From Comamonas endophytica (GTDB lineage Bacteria > Pseudomonadota > Gammaproteobacteria > Burkholderiales > Burkholderiaceae_C): a stretch of DNA of 64,000 bases. The DNA lies in contig NZ_CP106881.1 of NCBI RefSeq assembly GCF_023634805.2, positions 2,214,001-2,278,000 of the forward strand, written 5' to 3'. Both the position numbers and the translations under genes were made by a program. Shown here in pieces: positions 37,441 to 49,589 of this stretch (its first letter is position 1; every line of letters begins with the position of its first letter). Below the pieces are notes generated by a model. It saw nothing but the letters and a program-made list of their open reading frames with translations, did no database searches and had not been told where the DNA came from.

Positions 37441-38387
37441 ATGCACGATGTGATTGAAAAAACGGCGCCCCCGCCAGCACCCCGGCGCGGCTGGCGCCAC
37501 AGCGACTCTCCCGTGAAACGCGCGTTCGCGCGCTCGCGCACCGTCCAGGTCGCGGCGGCCATGCTGCTGCTGATCGTGCTGGCGACGCTGTTCGCGCCCT
37601 GGCTGGCCTGGCAGAACCCCTTCGATTCGGCCGCCCTCGAGTTGAACGACGCCTTCCTGCCGCCCTGGTCCGAGGGCGCCAGCGGGTCGCTCTACCTGCT
37701 GGGCGCCGACGACCAGGGCCGCGACGTGGCCTCGGCCATCCTCTACGGCCTGCGCATGTCGGTGCTGGTCGGCGTGTCGGCGGTGCTGCTGTCGCTGTGC
37801 ATCGGCGTGCCGCTGGGGCTGCTGGCGGGCTATGCCGGCGGCTGGTTCGACACCCTGCTGATGCGCCTGGCCGACGTGCAGCTCACTTTTCCGGTGATCC
37901 TGGTGGCGATGCTGATCCTGGGCATCGTGCGCGGCGTGGTGCCCGAGGGCGCGCGCGAGCAGGTGGCGGTGCTGGTCATCATCCTGGCCATCGCCCTGTC
38001 CGACTGGGTGCAGTACGCGCGCACGGTGCGCGGCGCCGTCATGGTCGAGAAGCAAAAGGACTATGTGCTGGCCGCGCAACTGATCGGCCGCAGCCGCAGC
38101 GCCATCCTGGGGCGGCACATCCTGCCGAACCTGCTGGCGCCGATCCTGGTCATTGCCGCGATCAGCTTCGCGCACGCGATCGTCGCCGAATCCACGCTGT
38201 CGTACCTGGGCGTGGGCCTGCCGCCCACCCAGCCTTCGCTGGGCACGCTGATCCGCATCGGCCAGGGCTTCCTGTTCTCGGGCGAGTGGTGGATATTGCT
38301 GTTCCCCTCGCTGGTGCTGCTGGCCCTGGCACTGTCCGTCAACCTGGTCGGCGACTGGCTGCGCGACGCCCTGAACCCGAAGCTGCA

Positions 38388-38391
<4 letters not shown>
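37441..38391 (+). CDS. Peptide-type ABC transporter permease (DppC/GsiD-like)
   Basis: A 316-residue second permease. After a hydrophilic N-terminus, RSRTVQVAAAMLLLIVLATLFAPWLA is the first helix; LLGADDQGRDVASAILYGLRMSVLVGVSAV is the DppC-family signature. The coupling loop VEKQKDYVLAAQLIGRSRSAILGRHILPN follows at about 201-229. AAGGAA ribosome-binding site. The stop overlaps the ATPase start as ATGA, indicating translational coupling. Confidence 0.94.
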
Positions 38392-40094
<1,703 letters not shown>

Positions 40095-40140
40095 GGTCGG
40101 GCACTTGGGAAGGCCTTGCTGGACTCTTTGCATGGGCTCT

Positions 40141-40308
40141 TGACCTTCGACAAGCTCAAGATCAGGGCGAGCGGTAAAACACCCGTTCGTCCTGAGCCTG
40201 TCGAAGGATGGACGTCCTGTCCAAAAGTTTGGGTCTATGCACGTCGGAAAGGCCCTGCTGGATTTTTCGCGGGGCCGTTCATGGTTCGACAGGCCCACCA
40301 CAAACGGT
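40141..40308. repeat. REP/REPIN-like palindromic repeat, locus 4 (three units)
   Basis: Three units in the 290-bp gap between the ATPase gene and the DUF4136 gene: a degraded CTTCGACAAGCTC to GGCGAGCGG (about 40144-40174), CCCGTTCGTCCTGAGCCTG to GGACGTCCTGTCC (40182-40222) and GGCCGTTCATGGTTCGACAG to CCACAAACGG (40272-40307). No other element was recognised in the gap. Confidence 0.65.
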
Positions 40309-40384
40309 TCTATCCATTCGCTCCAAGCCTGGCGCAAGGCGGTGTGCCGACGGGCCGCGGGGCCGGTTCAGGCCAGGCCAGTCC

Positions 40385-41056
40385 TCAAGGCCTGACCGGC
40401 ACCGGCTGTACGCTCGGCACGGGTGCCGCAGCCGGCGCCGCTCCCGACACCGGCAGCGGCGTGCGGATCTGCCTGGGCCCCTGCGGCGGATTCGGAAACC
40501 CGCTGAGCGCCGCATCGAACAGCGTCCCGAAGATCGCCGGATCATTGGTCCAAACGTCCTCGTGCACCGCAGAGGTCTCATAGACCACGCGCTGCGTGCG
40601 CTGCTCGCGCATGACCACGCTCACCGCGCGGTAGTGCAGCAGCGGGGGCGTGTCGAACATGAAGCCGCCGAAGCCCATGCCCATGCCCCAGCCGGCGCCG
40701 CGGCCGAAGCCCAGTCCCCAGTTCCAGCGCGGGCCGTAGGGGCCGTAATAGGCGGTGTCGCGCGTGTAGCGGGCCTGGGCGCTGATCTGCACCACCAGGC
40801 TGGCCTGGCTGTCGTCGCGCTGCAGGCCGACCCGGGCCAGCGCCTGCTGGGCCTGGGCCTCGATGGCCGCGAACTGCGGCGCCTGGGCCTGCTGCGAGGG
40901 CAGCAGCTCGAGGCGGTAGGTCGGCGGCGCGGGCAGCGCGGTGAGGGTCGAGAAGCTCTGCACGTCGCTTTGCACATCGCGCACGCTGGCGCAGCCGCCA
41001 AGCAGTGCGGCGCATCCGAGCACCGTGAGGGAGAGTTTCCAGCGGATCAAAGCCAT
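40385..41056 (-). CDS. DUF4136-type lipoprotein
   Basis: A 223-residue predicted lipoprotein: MALIRWKLSLTVLGCAALLGGCASVRD, lipobox LLGGC with modification at Cys22; AAGGAAA precedes the ATG. The mature domain resembles DUF4136 (SFSTLTALPAPPTYRLELLPSQQ, QAQQALARVGLQ, VVQISAQARYTRDT) and contains a Gly/Met/Trp-rich insert (GLGFGRGAGWGMGMGFGGF). The C-terminus is Pro/Val/Ala-rich. Function unknown; many such proteins are outer-membrane-attached and stress-related. It is downstream of ttcA on the same strand with a 73-bp gap. Confidence 0.8.
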   Translation of the reverse strand: MALIRWKLSLTVLGCAALLGGCASVRDVQSDVQSFSTLTALPAPPTYRLELLPSQQAQAPQFAAIEAQAQQALARVGLQRDDSQASLVVQISAQARYTRDTAYYGPYGPRWNWGLGFGRGAGWGMGMGFGGFMFDTPPLLHYRAVSVVMREQRTQRVVYETSAVHEDVWTNDPAIFGTLFDAALSGFPNPPQGPRQIRTPLPVSGAAPAAAPVPSVQPVPVRP

Positions 41057-41129
41057 GGCGTTTCCTTCTCGCGCTCGCGGTGCAAAAGCCCAGGCGGGGG
41101 ATGGCGAGCCCGGCATCCCCCGCCGCCGT

Positions 41130-42086
41130 TCAGGACAACTGGACCACCTGGACCCCGGGCAGCGTGGCCGCGGCGGGGAATTCCTCGTGGTCGAACGCCG
41201 TGTCGCCCTCGGGATCGGCAATGCCGGTGGCCTTGGCGTTCTTGAAATCATGCAGCTTGGGGTCCAGCATATGCGTGGTCACGACATTCTGCATGGCGCG
41301 GAACATGTTCTCGATGCGGCCAGGGTGCTTTTTCTCCCATTCGCGCAGCATCTCGCCGACCGCCACGCGCTGCAGGCCGTCCTGGCTGCCGCAGAGGTTG
41401 CAGGGAATGATCGGGAAATTCTGCGCCTTGGCCCAGCGTTCCGTGTCCTTCTCCGGCACATAGGCCAGCGGGCGGATCACCACATGCTTGCCGTCGTCGC
41501 TGACCAGCTTGGGCGGCATGCCCTTGATGCGCCCGCCATAGAACATGTTGAGCAGCAGCGTCTGCAGGATGTCGTCGCGGTGGTGGCCTAGGGCGATCTT
41601 GGTGCAGCCAAGCTGGTCGGCCACCTTGTAGAGGATCGCGCGGCGCAGGCGGCTGCACAGGCCGCAGGTGGTCTTGCCTTCGGGCACCACGCGCTTGACC
41701 ACGCTGTAGGTGTCCTGCGTCTCGATGTGGAAGGGCACGCCCAGGCCCTCGAGGTACTCGGGCAGGATGTGTTCGGGAAAGCCGGGCTGCTTCTGGTCGA
41801 GGTTGACGGCCACCAGCTCGAATTTCACCGGCGCGCGGCGCTGCATCTTCAGCAGGATGTCGAGCATGGTGTAGCTGTCCTTGCCGCCGGACATGCAGAC
41901 CATGATCTTGTCGCCTTCCTCGATCATGTTGAAGTCGGTGATGGCGCGGCCGACCTCGCGGCACAGGCGCTTTTCCAGCTTGTGCTGCTCGCGTTCGATC
42001 TTGATGCCTGCGGCCTTGGTGGCGGCGGCTTCGTCGGCGACGGGCGCGTCGTCGATCCAGGGGTTGTGTTCAGTAGCGGTGTTCAT
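41130..42086 (-). CDS. ttcA: tRNA 2-thiocytidine biosynthesis protein TtcA
   Basis: A 318-residue PP-loop ATPase carrying an Fe-S cluster that thiolates C32 of certain tRNAs. PP-loop SGGKDS at 66-71; CxxC pairs C141/C144 (CGLC) and C229/C232 (CNLC) bind the cluster. I start at [10 protein letters not shown], which has GGTGAG 5 nt upstream; MVSP four codons earlier is possible. It follows the second folB gene by only 5 bp and is probably in the same operon as the folate genes. Confidence 0.94.
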   Translation of the reverse strand: MNTATEHNPWIDDAPVADEAAATKAAGIKIEREQHKLEKRLCREVGRAITDFNMIEEGDKIMVCMSGGKDSYTMLDILLKMQRRAPVKFELVAVNLDQKQPGFPEHILPEYLEGLGVPFHIETQDTYSVVKRVVPEGKTTCGLCSRLRRAILYKVADQLGCTKIALGHHRDDILQTLLLNMFYGGRIKGMPPKLVSDDGKHVVIRPLAYVPEKDTERWAKAQNFPIIPCNLCGSQDGLQRVAVGEMLREWEKKHPGRIENMFRAMQNVVTTHMLDPKLHDFKNAKATGIADPEGDTAFDHEEFPAAATLPGVQVVQLS

Positions 42087-42091
42087 CGGGC

Positions 42092-42466
42092 TCACCATTG
42101 GCCGGTTTCAATGCGGATGGCGACTTCACAGTCGTCGAAGATTTCCAATTTTGCAATTTTCACGCGCACGCCGCGCACGCCGGGCAGCAGCATCAGGCGC
42201 TGCGCCAGCTTGCCGATCAGGCTCTCGAGCAGATTGACATGCTCGGCGGTGCATTCGTCGATGATGATCTGGCGCACCTTGCGGTAGTCGAGCACATGGC
42301 CGATGTCGTCGTCCTTGGGGCGCAGGGCCTGGGGTCCGAGGTTCAGCTCGGCATCGACCTGGATCGGTTGGGGGGCGGTTTTCTCGTGGGCAAGGATGCC
42401 CAGGTTGGCGTCAAACCGCAAACCGGTCAGGTTCAGGGTCTGGCTGCCCACTGCAGCTGAGGTCAT
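42092..42466 (-). CDS. Dihydroneopterin aldolase-like protein (second folB copy)
   Basis: A 124-residue T-fold protein, [24 protein letters not shown]. Residues matching the dihydroneopterin aldolase active site are present: E28 (AHEKTAPQ), Y61 (VLDYRKV) and K106 (KIAKLEIF). It overlaps the preceding folB-like gene as ATGA, so the two are co-translated. It could be an aldolase, an epimerase (FolX-like) or part of a hetero-oligomer with its neighbour. Confidence 0.87.
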   Translation of the reverse strand: MTSAAVGSQTLNLTGLRFDANLGILAHEKTAPQPIQVDAELNLGPQALRPKDDDIGHVLDYRKVRQIIIDECTAEHVNLLESLIGKLAQRLMLLPGVRGVRVKIAKLEIFDDCEVAIRIETGQW

Positions 42467-42906
42467 GATGGAAAGGAAAGAAGTTCGGCCGCGTCGGGCT
42501 TGATGGTGAAGACTTCCACGCCGACGGCCGCGCAGTCGGGGTAGACATCGGGCTTGCTGGTGGCGACGCGCGCGGCCACGACCTGCGGGTGGGCCAGCAG
42601 TGCCTGCAGCAGCGCATCGCACAGCGTCTCCTGCAGCGCGATATGTCCACGCGCGACCTCGCGCTGCACGGACTCGCGCACGAAGTCGTAGTCCACGACC
42701 TCGTGCAACGCGTCGGCGCTGGGCGTGGTCGCGTGCAGCGGCACATAGAGGTCGATATCGAAGCGCATGCGCTGGGGCGCGGCGCGCTCGAAATCGTGGA
42801 TGCCTATCGACACCTGCTGCTCCAGCCCCTGCAGGAACAGCCGCCGGCATTGCAGCAGCAGCTCGTGCACGGCAGGGCGGCCGGACTGAAGCGGGAATTC
42901 GGTCAT
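42463..42906 (-). CDS. Dihydroneopterin aldolase-like protein (first folB copy)
   Basis: A 147-residue T-fold enzyme, MTEFPLQSGRPAVHELLLQCRRLFLQG. Active-site counterparts are E40 (HDFERAAPQ), Y73 (VVDYDFV) and K118 (ATSKPDVYPD). Dihydroneopterin aldolase cleaves 7,8-dihydroneopterin to 6-hydroxymethyl-dihydropterin and glycolaldehyde in folate synthesis. It is in a row with the FolM-like reductase (32 bp upstream) and the second folB copy. Divergence of the two copies is far beyond recent duplication. Which copy makes folate is unclear. Confidence 0.88.
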   Translation of the reverse strand: MTEFPLQSGRPAVHELLLQCRRLFLQGLEQQVSIGIHDFERAAPQRMRFDIDLYVPLHATTPSADALHEVVDYDFVRESVQREVARGHIALQETLCDALLQALLAHPQVVAARVATSKPDVYPDCAAVGVEVFTIKPDAAELLSFPS

Positions 42907-42938
42907 GTTGGAAGTCAAGGGTGGGGCGGCGGCGCGGC

Positions 42939-43760
42939 TCAGTCGACCATGAACATCACGTCGCGCGCCAGCGGCACCAAATGCTGCCCATTGTCCACGC
43001 ATAGCGTTATTCCTGTGATTGCCGGGTTTTCCGCGAAGAAGACGCCGGTCTCGGCGACATGCTGCGCCGCCAGCGGCGCGCGCAGCAGGTTCACGCGCGC
43101 GGCGCGCTGGTAATTGTCCTCGCTCTGCGGCCCGCTCGGGTACATCAGGCCCGGCGCCAGGCCGACCACGCGCACGAGCGGCGCCAGTGCCTGGGCCTGC
43201 AGCGCCACGGCGCGCTCGAGCGCCAGCTTGGACAGGGTGTAGGAGAAATAATCGGGGTTGAGGTTGAAGACCTTCTGGTCCAGCACATGGATGGCGACCG
43301 GCCGCGCGCTGCCGGGCGCGGGCGGCTGTGCCTGATCGTGCGCCTGCCAGCGCTGCGCCCAGTCGCTGGCCAGCAGCAGTGGCGTCAGGGTGTTGGTGTG
43401 CAGCTGGCGGTCCACGCGCGCCAGGTCGGCGCCGAAGTCGGCCGCGCTGTCGGGCTCGAACAGCGAGGCGTTGTTGACCAGCGCCCGGGGCAGGGCGCCG
43501 CAGGCCGCATGCACGCGCGCCAGCAGCGCAGGGGCCGCGCCGCGATCGCTCAGGTCGGCCTGGAAGGCGAGCGCCTGCACGCCCAGCGCGCGCACCTCGG
43601 CGCAGGTGGCCTCGGCGGCCTTACGGCTTTGCCGGTAGTGGCAGGCCACGTTCCAGCCGGCGCGCGCAAAGGCCAGGCAGAATTCGCGGCCCAGGCGCAG
43701 GCCGCCGCCGGTGACCAGCACCCAGCGCCGGCCCTCGGGGCAATCAGTGGAAATGCGCAC
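42939..43760 (-). CDS. Short-chain dehydrogenase/reductase, FolM/pteridine-reductase-like
   Basis: A 273-residue SDR. I start at the GTG at 43760-43758 (MRISTDCPEGRRWVLVTGG), which has GAGGAA 6 nt upstream, instead of a TTG 11 codons earlier. Cofactor motif TGGGLRLG (17-24), NNAS (96-99) and catalytic Y174/K178 (YTLSK) are present. The R in the glycine-rich loop and a PGLMYPSGP segment late in the protein resemble pteridine reductases and FolM, and the two downstream folB genes support a role in dihydropterin or dihydromonapterin reduction. Substrate still inferred. Confidence 0.85.
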   Translation of the reverse strand: MRISTDCPEGRRWVLVTGGGLRLGREFCLAFARAGWNVACHYRQSRKAAEATCAEVRALGVQALAFQADLSDRGAAPALLARVHAACGALPRALVNNASLFEPDSAADFGADLARVDRQLHTNTLTPLLLASDWAQRWQAHDQAQPPAPGSARPVAIHVLDQKVFNLNPDYFSYTLSKLALERAVALQAQALAPLVRVVGLAPGLMYPSGPQSEDNYQRAARVNLLRAPLAAQHVAETGVFFAENPAITGITLCVDNGQHLVPLARDVMFMVD

Positions 43761-43833
43761 GGAGATTCCTCGCAGAAAAAGGGCGGTCGGCAATTAGCGC
43801 CGAAAATGGCGGCTTGTTGCCGAAAGAAGACCA

Positions 43834-44928
43834 ATGGACAGTAGTGAAAGTTTAGCGGGCGAGTTGACCGCGCAGATCCGCGCGCGCATCGAGGCCGCCG
43901 GAGGCTGGCTGGGATTTGACGCGTTCATGGCGCTGGCGCTCTACAGCCCCGGCCTGGGCTATTACGCCAATGACCGGCCCAAGTTCGGCAGCATGCCCGA
44001 ATCGGGCAGCGATTTCGTCACCGCGCCGGAAATCTCGCCCGCCTTCGGCCGGCTGCTGGCGGCGCAGGTGGCCGAGGCCCTGGAGCGCACCGGCACGCGC
44101 GAGGTCTGGGAGTTCGGCGCGGGCACCGGGGCGCTGGCCGGGCAGCTGCTGGGCGCGCTGGGCGACAAGGTCGAGCGCTACACCATCGTCGATCTCTCGG
44201 GCAGCCTGCGCGCGCGCCAGAAGGAGCGCCTGGCGCCCTTTGCCGAAAAATTGCACTGGGTCGATACGCTGCCGCAAGCCATGCAGGGCGTCGTTGTCGG
44301 CAACGAGGTGCTGGATGCGATGCCGGTGCAGCTGCTGATGCGCAGGAAGGGCGAGTGGTTCGAGCGCGGCGTGGCCTGGAAGGAGGATGGCTTCGTCTGG
44401 GAGGACCGCGCCACCGCGCTGCGCCCGCCCCTGGAGATCGCCGGCCCCCAGGACTACCTGACCGAGATCCACGCCCAGGGCGAAGCCTTCGTGCGCACGC
44501 TGGGCGAGCGCCTGGTGCGCGGCGCGGCCTTCCTCATCGACTACGGTTTCGGCGAGGACGAGTACTACCACCCGCAGCGCCACATGGGCACGCTGGTGTG
44601 CCACCGCGCGCACCGCATGGATGACGATCCGCTGGTGGAGCTGGGCCTGAAGGACATCACCGCCCACGTCAACTTCACCGGCATCGCCGTGGCCGCGCAG
44701 GAGGCGGGCATGGAGCTGCTGGGCTACACCACCCAGGCGCATTTCCTGGTCAACTGCGGCCTGCTGCAGCAGCTCGAGCAGATGCCCCAGGGTGCGCGCG
44801 CCATGGCCGCCAAGCTGATGATGGAGCACGAGATGGGCGAGCTGTTCAAGGTGATAGGCCTCAGCCGCGGCGTCGAGCCCTGGCCGGCGCTGGGCTTCGT
44901 GCAGGGCGACCGCACGCACCGGCTGTGA
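43834..44928 (+). CDS. MidA/NDUFAF7-family SAM-dependent methyltransferase (DUF185)
   Basis: A 364-residue class I methyltransferase. N-terminal GWLGFDAFMALALYSPGLGYYA is the DUF185 signature; SAM-binding EFGAGTGALA lies at about residues 93-102 and VVGNEVLDAMPVQ is the post-motif. DYGFGEDEYYHPQRHMGTLVCH is typical of the family. Eukaryotic NDUFAF7 dimethylates an arginine of complex I subunit NDUFS2; the bacterial target is unknown. Divergent from the folate genes and 4 bp upstream of a DUF2905 gene. Confidence 0.92.
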   Translation: MDSSESLAGELTAQIRARIEAAGGWLGFDAFMALALYSPGLGYYANDRPKFGSMPESGSDFVTAPEISPAFGRLLAAQVAEALERTGTREVWEFGAGTGALAGQLLGALGDKVERYTIVDLSGSLRARQKERLAPFAEKLHWVDTLPQAMQGVVVGNEVLDAMPVQLLMRRKGEWFERGVAWKEDGFVWEDRATALRPPLEIAGPQDYLTEIHAQGEAFVRTLGERLVRGAAFLIDYGFGEDEYYHPQRHMGTLVCHRAHRMDDDPLVELGLKDITAHVNFTGIAVAAQEAGMELLGYTTQAHFLVNCGLLQQLEQMPQGARAMAAKLMMEHEMGELFKVIGLSRGVEPWPALGFVQGDRTHRL

Positions 44929-44932
44929 AACC

Positions 44933-45127
44933 ATGATCCGCTGGCTGATCGTCATCTTCCTCGCGCTGCTGCTGATCAACGGGCTGTCGAACCTGCTCGA
45001 GCGCATCGGCCTGGGACGGCTGCCGGGCGACCTGCGCTTCAAGGTCTTCGGGCGGCAGATCTTCCTGCCGTTTGCGAGTACGGTGCTGTTGAGCGTGATT
45101 GCGGCGTTGATTGCGAAGTTTGTTTAG
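44933..45127 (+). CDS. DUF2905 family small membrane protein
   Basis: A 64-residue protein, MIRWLIVIFLALLLINGLSN, two hydrophobic helices flanking LGRLPGDLRFKVFGRQIFLPF, the DUF2905 motif (GRLPGD). Function unknown. It starts 4 bp after the methyltransferase stop, so it is in the same transcript. Confidence 0.9.
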   Translation: MIRWLIVIFLALLLINGLSNLLERIGLGRLPGDLRFKVFGRQIFLPFASTVLLSVIAALIAKFV

Positions 45128-45161
45128 GGGGGTGGGGCTTATGGACTTATTGGCAAGTTTT

Positions 45162-45272
45162 GAGGACAGGCCGTCCATCCTTCGACAAGCTCAGGACGAA
45201 CGGTTTCCCTCCGACGTTCGTGGTGAGCCTGCCTGGGCGGCCCCGTCGAACCATGAACGTCCTGCCCTCTAG
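45162..45272. repeat. REP/REPIN-like palindromic repeat, locus 5 (variant with 14-bp insertion)
   Basis: GGACAGGCCGTCCATCCTTC to CAGGACGAACGG and, inverted, CGTTCGTGGTGAGCCTG followed by the 14-bp insert CCTGGGCGGCCCCG, then TCGAACCATGAACGTCCTG. Lies between the DUF2905 gene and trxC. Confidence 0.7.
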
Positions 45273-45330
45273 GTTGAAATCCTGCTCCCGAGCCCGAGAT
45301 ACCTCCAACATCTCCCGTAAAGGCTTCCCC

Positions 45331-45765
45331 ATGACCGACCCCCTGCACTACGTCTGCCCCCATTGCCACACCACCAACCGCGTCGCGCGCGCGCAGCTGG
45401 GCAATGCGCCCGACTGCGGCAGCTGCCACCAGCCGCTGGTCACGGGCAAGCCGGTGGCGCTCGATGCCGCGAGCTTTGCAAAGCACGTGGGGCGCAGCCA
45501 GGTGCCGGTGGTGGTCGATTTCTGGGCGCCCTGGTGCGGCCCCTGCCGCAGCATGGCGCCGGCCTTCGAGCAGGCGGCGGCCGCGCTGGCGCCCGAGGTG
45601 CAGCTGGCCAAGCTCGACACCGAGGCCCACCCGCAGGCCGCCGCGCCCTACGGCATTCGCAGCATCCCGACGATGGTGGTGTTCCGCGGCGGGCAGGAAA
45701 TCGGCCGGATCTCGGGGGCCATGGGAGCGGGCGATATCCAGCGCTGGGTGCAATCCGTCATTTGA
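45331..45765 (+). CDS. trxC: Thioredoxin 2 (TrxC)
   Basis: A 144-residue cytoplasmic disulfide reductase with an N-terminal zinc finger (CPHC 9-12 and CGSC 29-32) and a thioredoxin domain with WCGPC at 68-72. TrxC in E. coli is OxyR-controlled. The cis-Pro motif RSIPTMVVFRGG follows. The start MTDPLHYVCPH is preceded by AAAGG. Convergent with the aldehyde dehydrogenase gene, 7 bp between stops. Confidence 0.95.
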   Translation: MTDPLHYVCPHCHTTNRVARAQLGNAPDCGSCHQPLVTGKPVALDAASFAKHVGRSQVPVVVDFWAPWCGPCRSMAPAFEQAAAALAPEVQLAKLDTEAHPQAAAPYGIRSIPTMVVFRGGQEIGRISGAMGAGDIQRWVQSVI

Positions 45766-45772
45766 CCTGCCC

Positions 45773-47293
<1,521 letters not shown>

Positions 47294-47361
47294 GGACTTG
47301 TCTCCTGAAGATCGAAGAAGAGTCCATGTTCGGTGCAAAAAGGCTGGATATGCCCGCGGTA

Positions 47362-48618
47362 TTACCCGGGGTCGGAGGCCAGCCAGTGCGCTATCGCCTG
47401 GGTGCGCGCATGGGCCACGGCCGCACCAATGGCCGGGCCAGTACGGCCCTGGGCCATGGCCTGGGCGGCGACTTCCGCGGTGGATACGGACAGCGCCTGG
47501 TCCAGCGCCGCCTGCAGCCGCGCGCGCTGCGGGTATTCGCGCTCTTCGAGGCCCAGCCGCCCGCGCGCATCGCATTCGCAGGCCATGAGCGCCAATGCAA
47601 AGCGCCTGGGTTGGCGAATGGCATCGCAGCGCTCGAACAGCCGCATCAGCGCCGCGGCGTTCAGATCCTGGCTGCGGTGGATATTGCCGTGCTCGCGCGC
47701 CACCACGTCGGCCAGATCGCGGCAGTCGCCGGGCACGCGCAGCCGCTCACCGATTTTCCAGGCCAGCCGCGCGCTGCGCTGCTCGTGGCCGATATGGCGC
47801 GGCAGCACCTCGGCCGCCGTCGTGCCCTTGCCCAGGTCGTGCACCAGGCAGGCATAGCGCACACCCAGCGGCGCGTTCATGCGCGCGGCCTGCTGCAGCA
47901 CCATCATCACGTGCACGCCGGTGTCGACCTCGGGGTGGTATTCGGCGCGCTGGGGCACGCCCCACAGGCGCGCCAGTTCCGGCAGCAGCACCTCCAGCGC
48001 GCCGCAGTCGCGCAGCACCTCGAACATGCGTTCGGGCGCGGCCTCCATCAACCCGCGCGCGAGCTCCTGCCAGACGCGTTCGGCCACCAGGTCATTGGCC
48101 TCGCCCGCCGCGACCATCTCGCGCATCAGCGCCAGGGTTTCGGGCGCGACGCTGAAGTCGGCAAAGCGCGCCGCAAAGCGCGCGACACGCAGGATGCGCA
48201 CCGGATCCTCGCGGAAGGCCTCGGTGACATGGCGCAGCACGCGTGCCTCCAGGTCGCGCTGCCCGCCATAGGGGTCGCTGAGCGTGCCACTGCCCGGCCA
48301 TTCGGCTGGCGCGGCCATGGCGTTGATCGTCAGGTCGCGCCGCGCCAGGTCCTCCTCCAGCGTCACGTCGGGCGAGGCCTGCACGACGAAGCCGCGGTAG
48401 CCGCGCCCGCTCTTGCGCTCGGTGCGCGCCAGCGCATATTCCTCATGGGTTTCGGGGTGCAGGAAGACCGGGAAGTCTCGGCCCACGGGCTGGTAGCCCA
48501 GGGCCTGCATCTGTTCGGGCGTCGCGCCCACCACCACCCAGTCGCGGTCATTGACCGGCCGGCCCAGCAGCTGATCGCGCACCGCGCCGCCCACAGTCAG
48601 GATTTGCAGAGAAGTCAT
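47362..48618 (-). CDS. cca: Multifunctional CCA protein (tRNA nucleotidyltransferase with HD domain)
   Basis: A 418-residue enzyme that adds or repairs the 3' CCA end of tRNA. Class II nucleotidyltransferase motifs: GGAVRD (10-15), catalytic aspartates in NDRDW (23-27) and [14 protein letters not shown]. The HD domain ([13 protein letters not shown] and REHGNIHRS) gives the phosphohydrolase activity of the long form. Length agrees with E. coli Cca. A 42-bp gap separates it from the GST gene upstream. Confidence 0.96.
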   Translation of the reverse strand: MTSLQILTVGGAVRDQLLGRPVNDRDWVVVGATPEQMQALGYQPVGRDFPVFLHPETHEEYALARTERKSGRGYRGFVVQASPDVTLEEDLARRDLTINAMAAPAEWPGSGTLSDPYGGQRDLEARVLRHVTEAFREDPVRILRVARFAARFADFSVAPETLALMREMVAAGEANDLVAERVWQELARGLMEAAPERMFEVLRDCGALEVLLPELARLWGVPQRAEYHPEVDTGVHVMMVLQQAARMNAPLGVRYACLVHDLGKGTTAAEVLPRHIGHEQRSARLAWKIGERLRVPGDCRDLADVVAREHGNIHRSQDLNAAALMRLFERCDAIRQPRRFALALMACECDARGRLGLEEREYPQRARLQAALDQALSVSTAEVAAQAMAQGRTGPAIGAAVAHARTQAIAHWLASDPG

Positions 48619-48660
48619 GGGCCGAGTGTCGCCGGATTCGGCGCGGCCGGCCAGGCGCGT

Positions 48661-49344
48661 TCAGCGGCGTTCGCGATAAGGCTCCTCGAAATCGATGAAA
48701 TCCTGCTCCGCCAGTGCATCCTGCACCCACTCCTGCACCGAAGGCAGCGCCTGGATGCGCTTGACATAGGCGGCGATCTGCGGCGGCACGGGCAGGGCGT
48801 AGGTTGCCAGGCGCAGGCAGACCGGGGCGAAATAGGCATCGGCAATGGTGAACTGGCCGAACAGCAGGGTGCCTCCATGGGTCGCCAGCAAGGCGCTCCA
48901 CATGTCGATGATGCGCTGCACCTCGTCGCGCACGCCCGGCTGCTCGTTCCAGACCTGGGCGCCGGCCGCGGGCAGATGGGCTTCGACGTTCAGCGGGCAG
49001 TGGGTGCGCAGCTCCATGAAGCCGCAGTGCATCTCGGCGCAGATGGCGCGCGCATGGGCGCGGTCCGGTGCCAGCAGCGGCCACAAATGCTTTTCGGGAT
49101 ATTGCTCCGCCAGGTATTCGGCAATCGCCAGGCTGTCCCAGATGGTCAGGTCGCCATCGACCAGCACCGGCACCTTGCCCGCGGGCGACACGTCATGCAG
49201 CCGCTGCTTGAAGACCGACTGCGCGCCGAAGCTGTCGAAGCGCACCTTGACCTCCTCGAAGGGAATGCCCATCTGGCGCATCAGCACCCAGGGGCGCATG
49301 GACCAGGAGGAGTAATTCTTGTTGCCGATATAGAGTGCAAGCAT
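48661..49344 (-). CDS. Glutathione S-transferase family protein
   Basis: A 227-residue GST. N-terminal thioredoxin-like domain: LYIGNKNYSSWSMRPWVLMRQMGIPFEEVKV with the active-site Ser/Tyr region NYSSWS (9-14), then VSPAGKVPVLVDGDLTIWDSLAIAEYLAE (glutathione-binding). A helical C-terminal domain follows. AGGAG lies 5-6 nt before the ATG. The SSWSMRP motif resembles Zeta/YfcF-type GSTs. Substrate unknown. Confidence 0.93.
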   Translation of the reverse strand: MLALYIGNKNYSSWSMRPWVLMRQMGIPFEEVKVRFDSFGAQSVFKQRLHDVSPAGKVPVLVDGDLTIWDSLAIAEYLAEQYPEKHLWPLLAPDRAHARAICAEMHCGFMELRTHCPLNVEAHLPAAGAQVWNEQPGVRDEVQRIIDMWSALLATHGGTLLFGQFTIADAYFAPVCLRLATYALPVPPQIAAYVKRIQALPSVQEWVQDALAEQDFIDFEEPYRERR

Positions 49345-49503
49345 GCAGACTCCTGTCAGGTCTATAGACGGGGCGGCCAGTTTGCGACCATGCTAGCGAC
49401 AGTTGCGCCGCTTGTCATGCGGATGGCACACAAATTGCGGCAAAAACCCACGAAGTCCTTGGTATCTGCGCTTAAAGCGTAAGCAACTGTTTCTTGTTGT
49501 GTC

Positions 49504-49568
49504 GGGCACAGGCCGCGCTCTGCGGACCGTGTCCCTGGCTGCAGGTCTTGGGGCTGCGCGCCCCGACC
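49504..49568 (+). other. Two strong hairpins in the leader of queC
   Basis: Hairpin 1 (49504-49535): GGGCAC pairs with GTGTCCC and, after a small bulge, GGCCGC pairs with GCGG-CC around the loop GCTCT. Hairpin 2 (49544-49568): GGTC-TT-GGGGC pairs with GCCCC-GACC around TGCGC. They lie just before the queC start, without T-run. They could be a structured 5' leader, but they do not match a preQ1 riboswitch pattern I know. Confidence 0.35.
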
Positions 49569-49589
49569 GATAGTGCTTTAATGCCGGCC

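Noticed and set aside
42439-42850. Reading 42092-42850 on the minus strand as one 252-residue folB protein
   Set aside because: Only the last 124 codons resemble a T-fold protein; the upstream part is a shadow of the other folB gene in a different frame, and the ATGA overlap at 42463-42466 gives a normal start.
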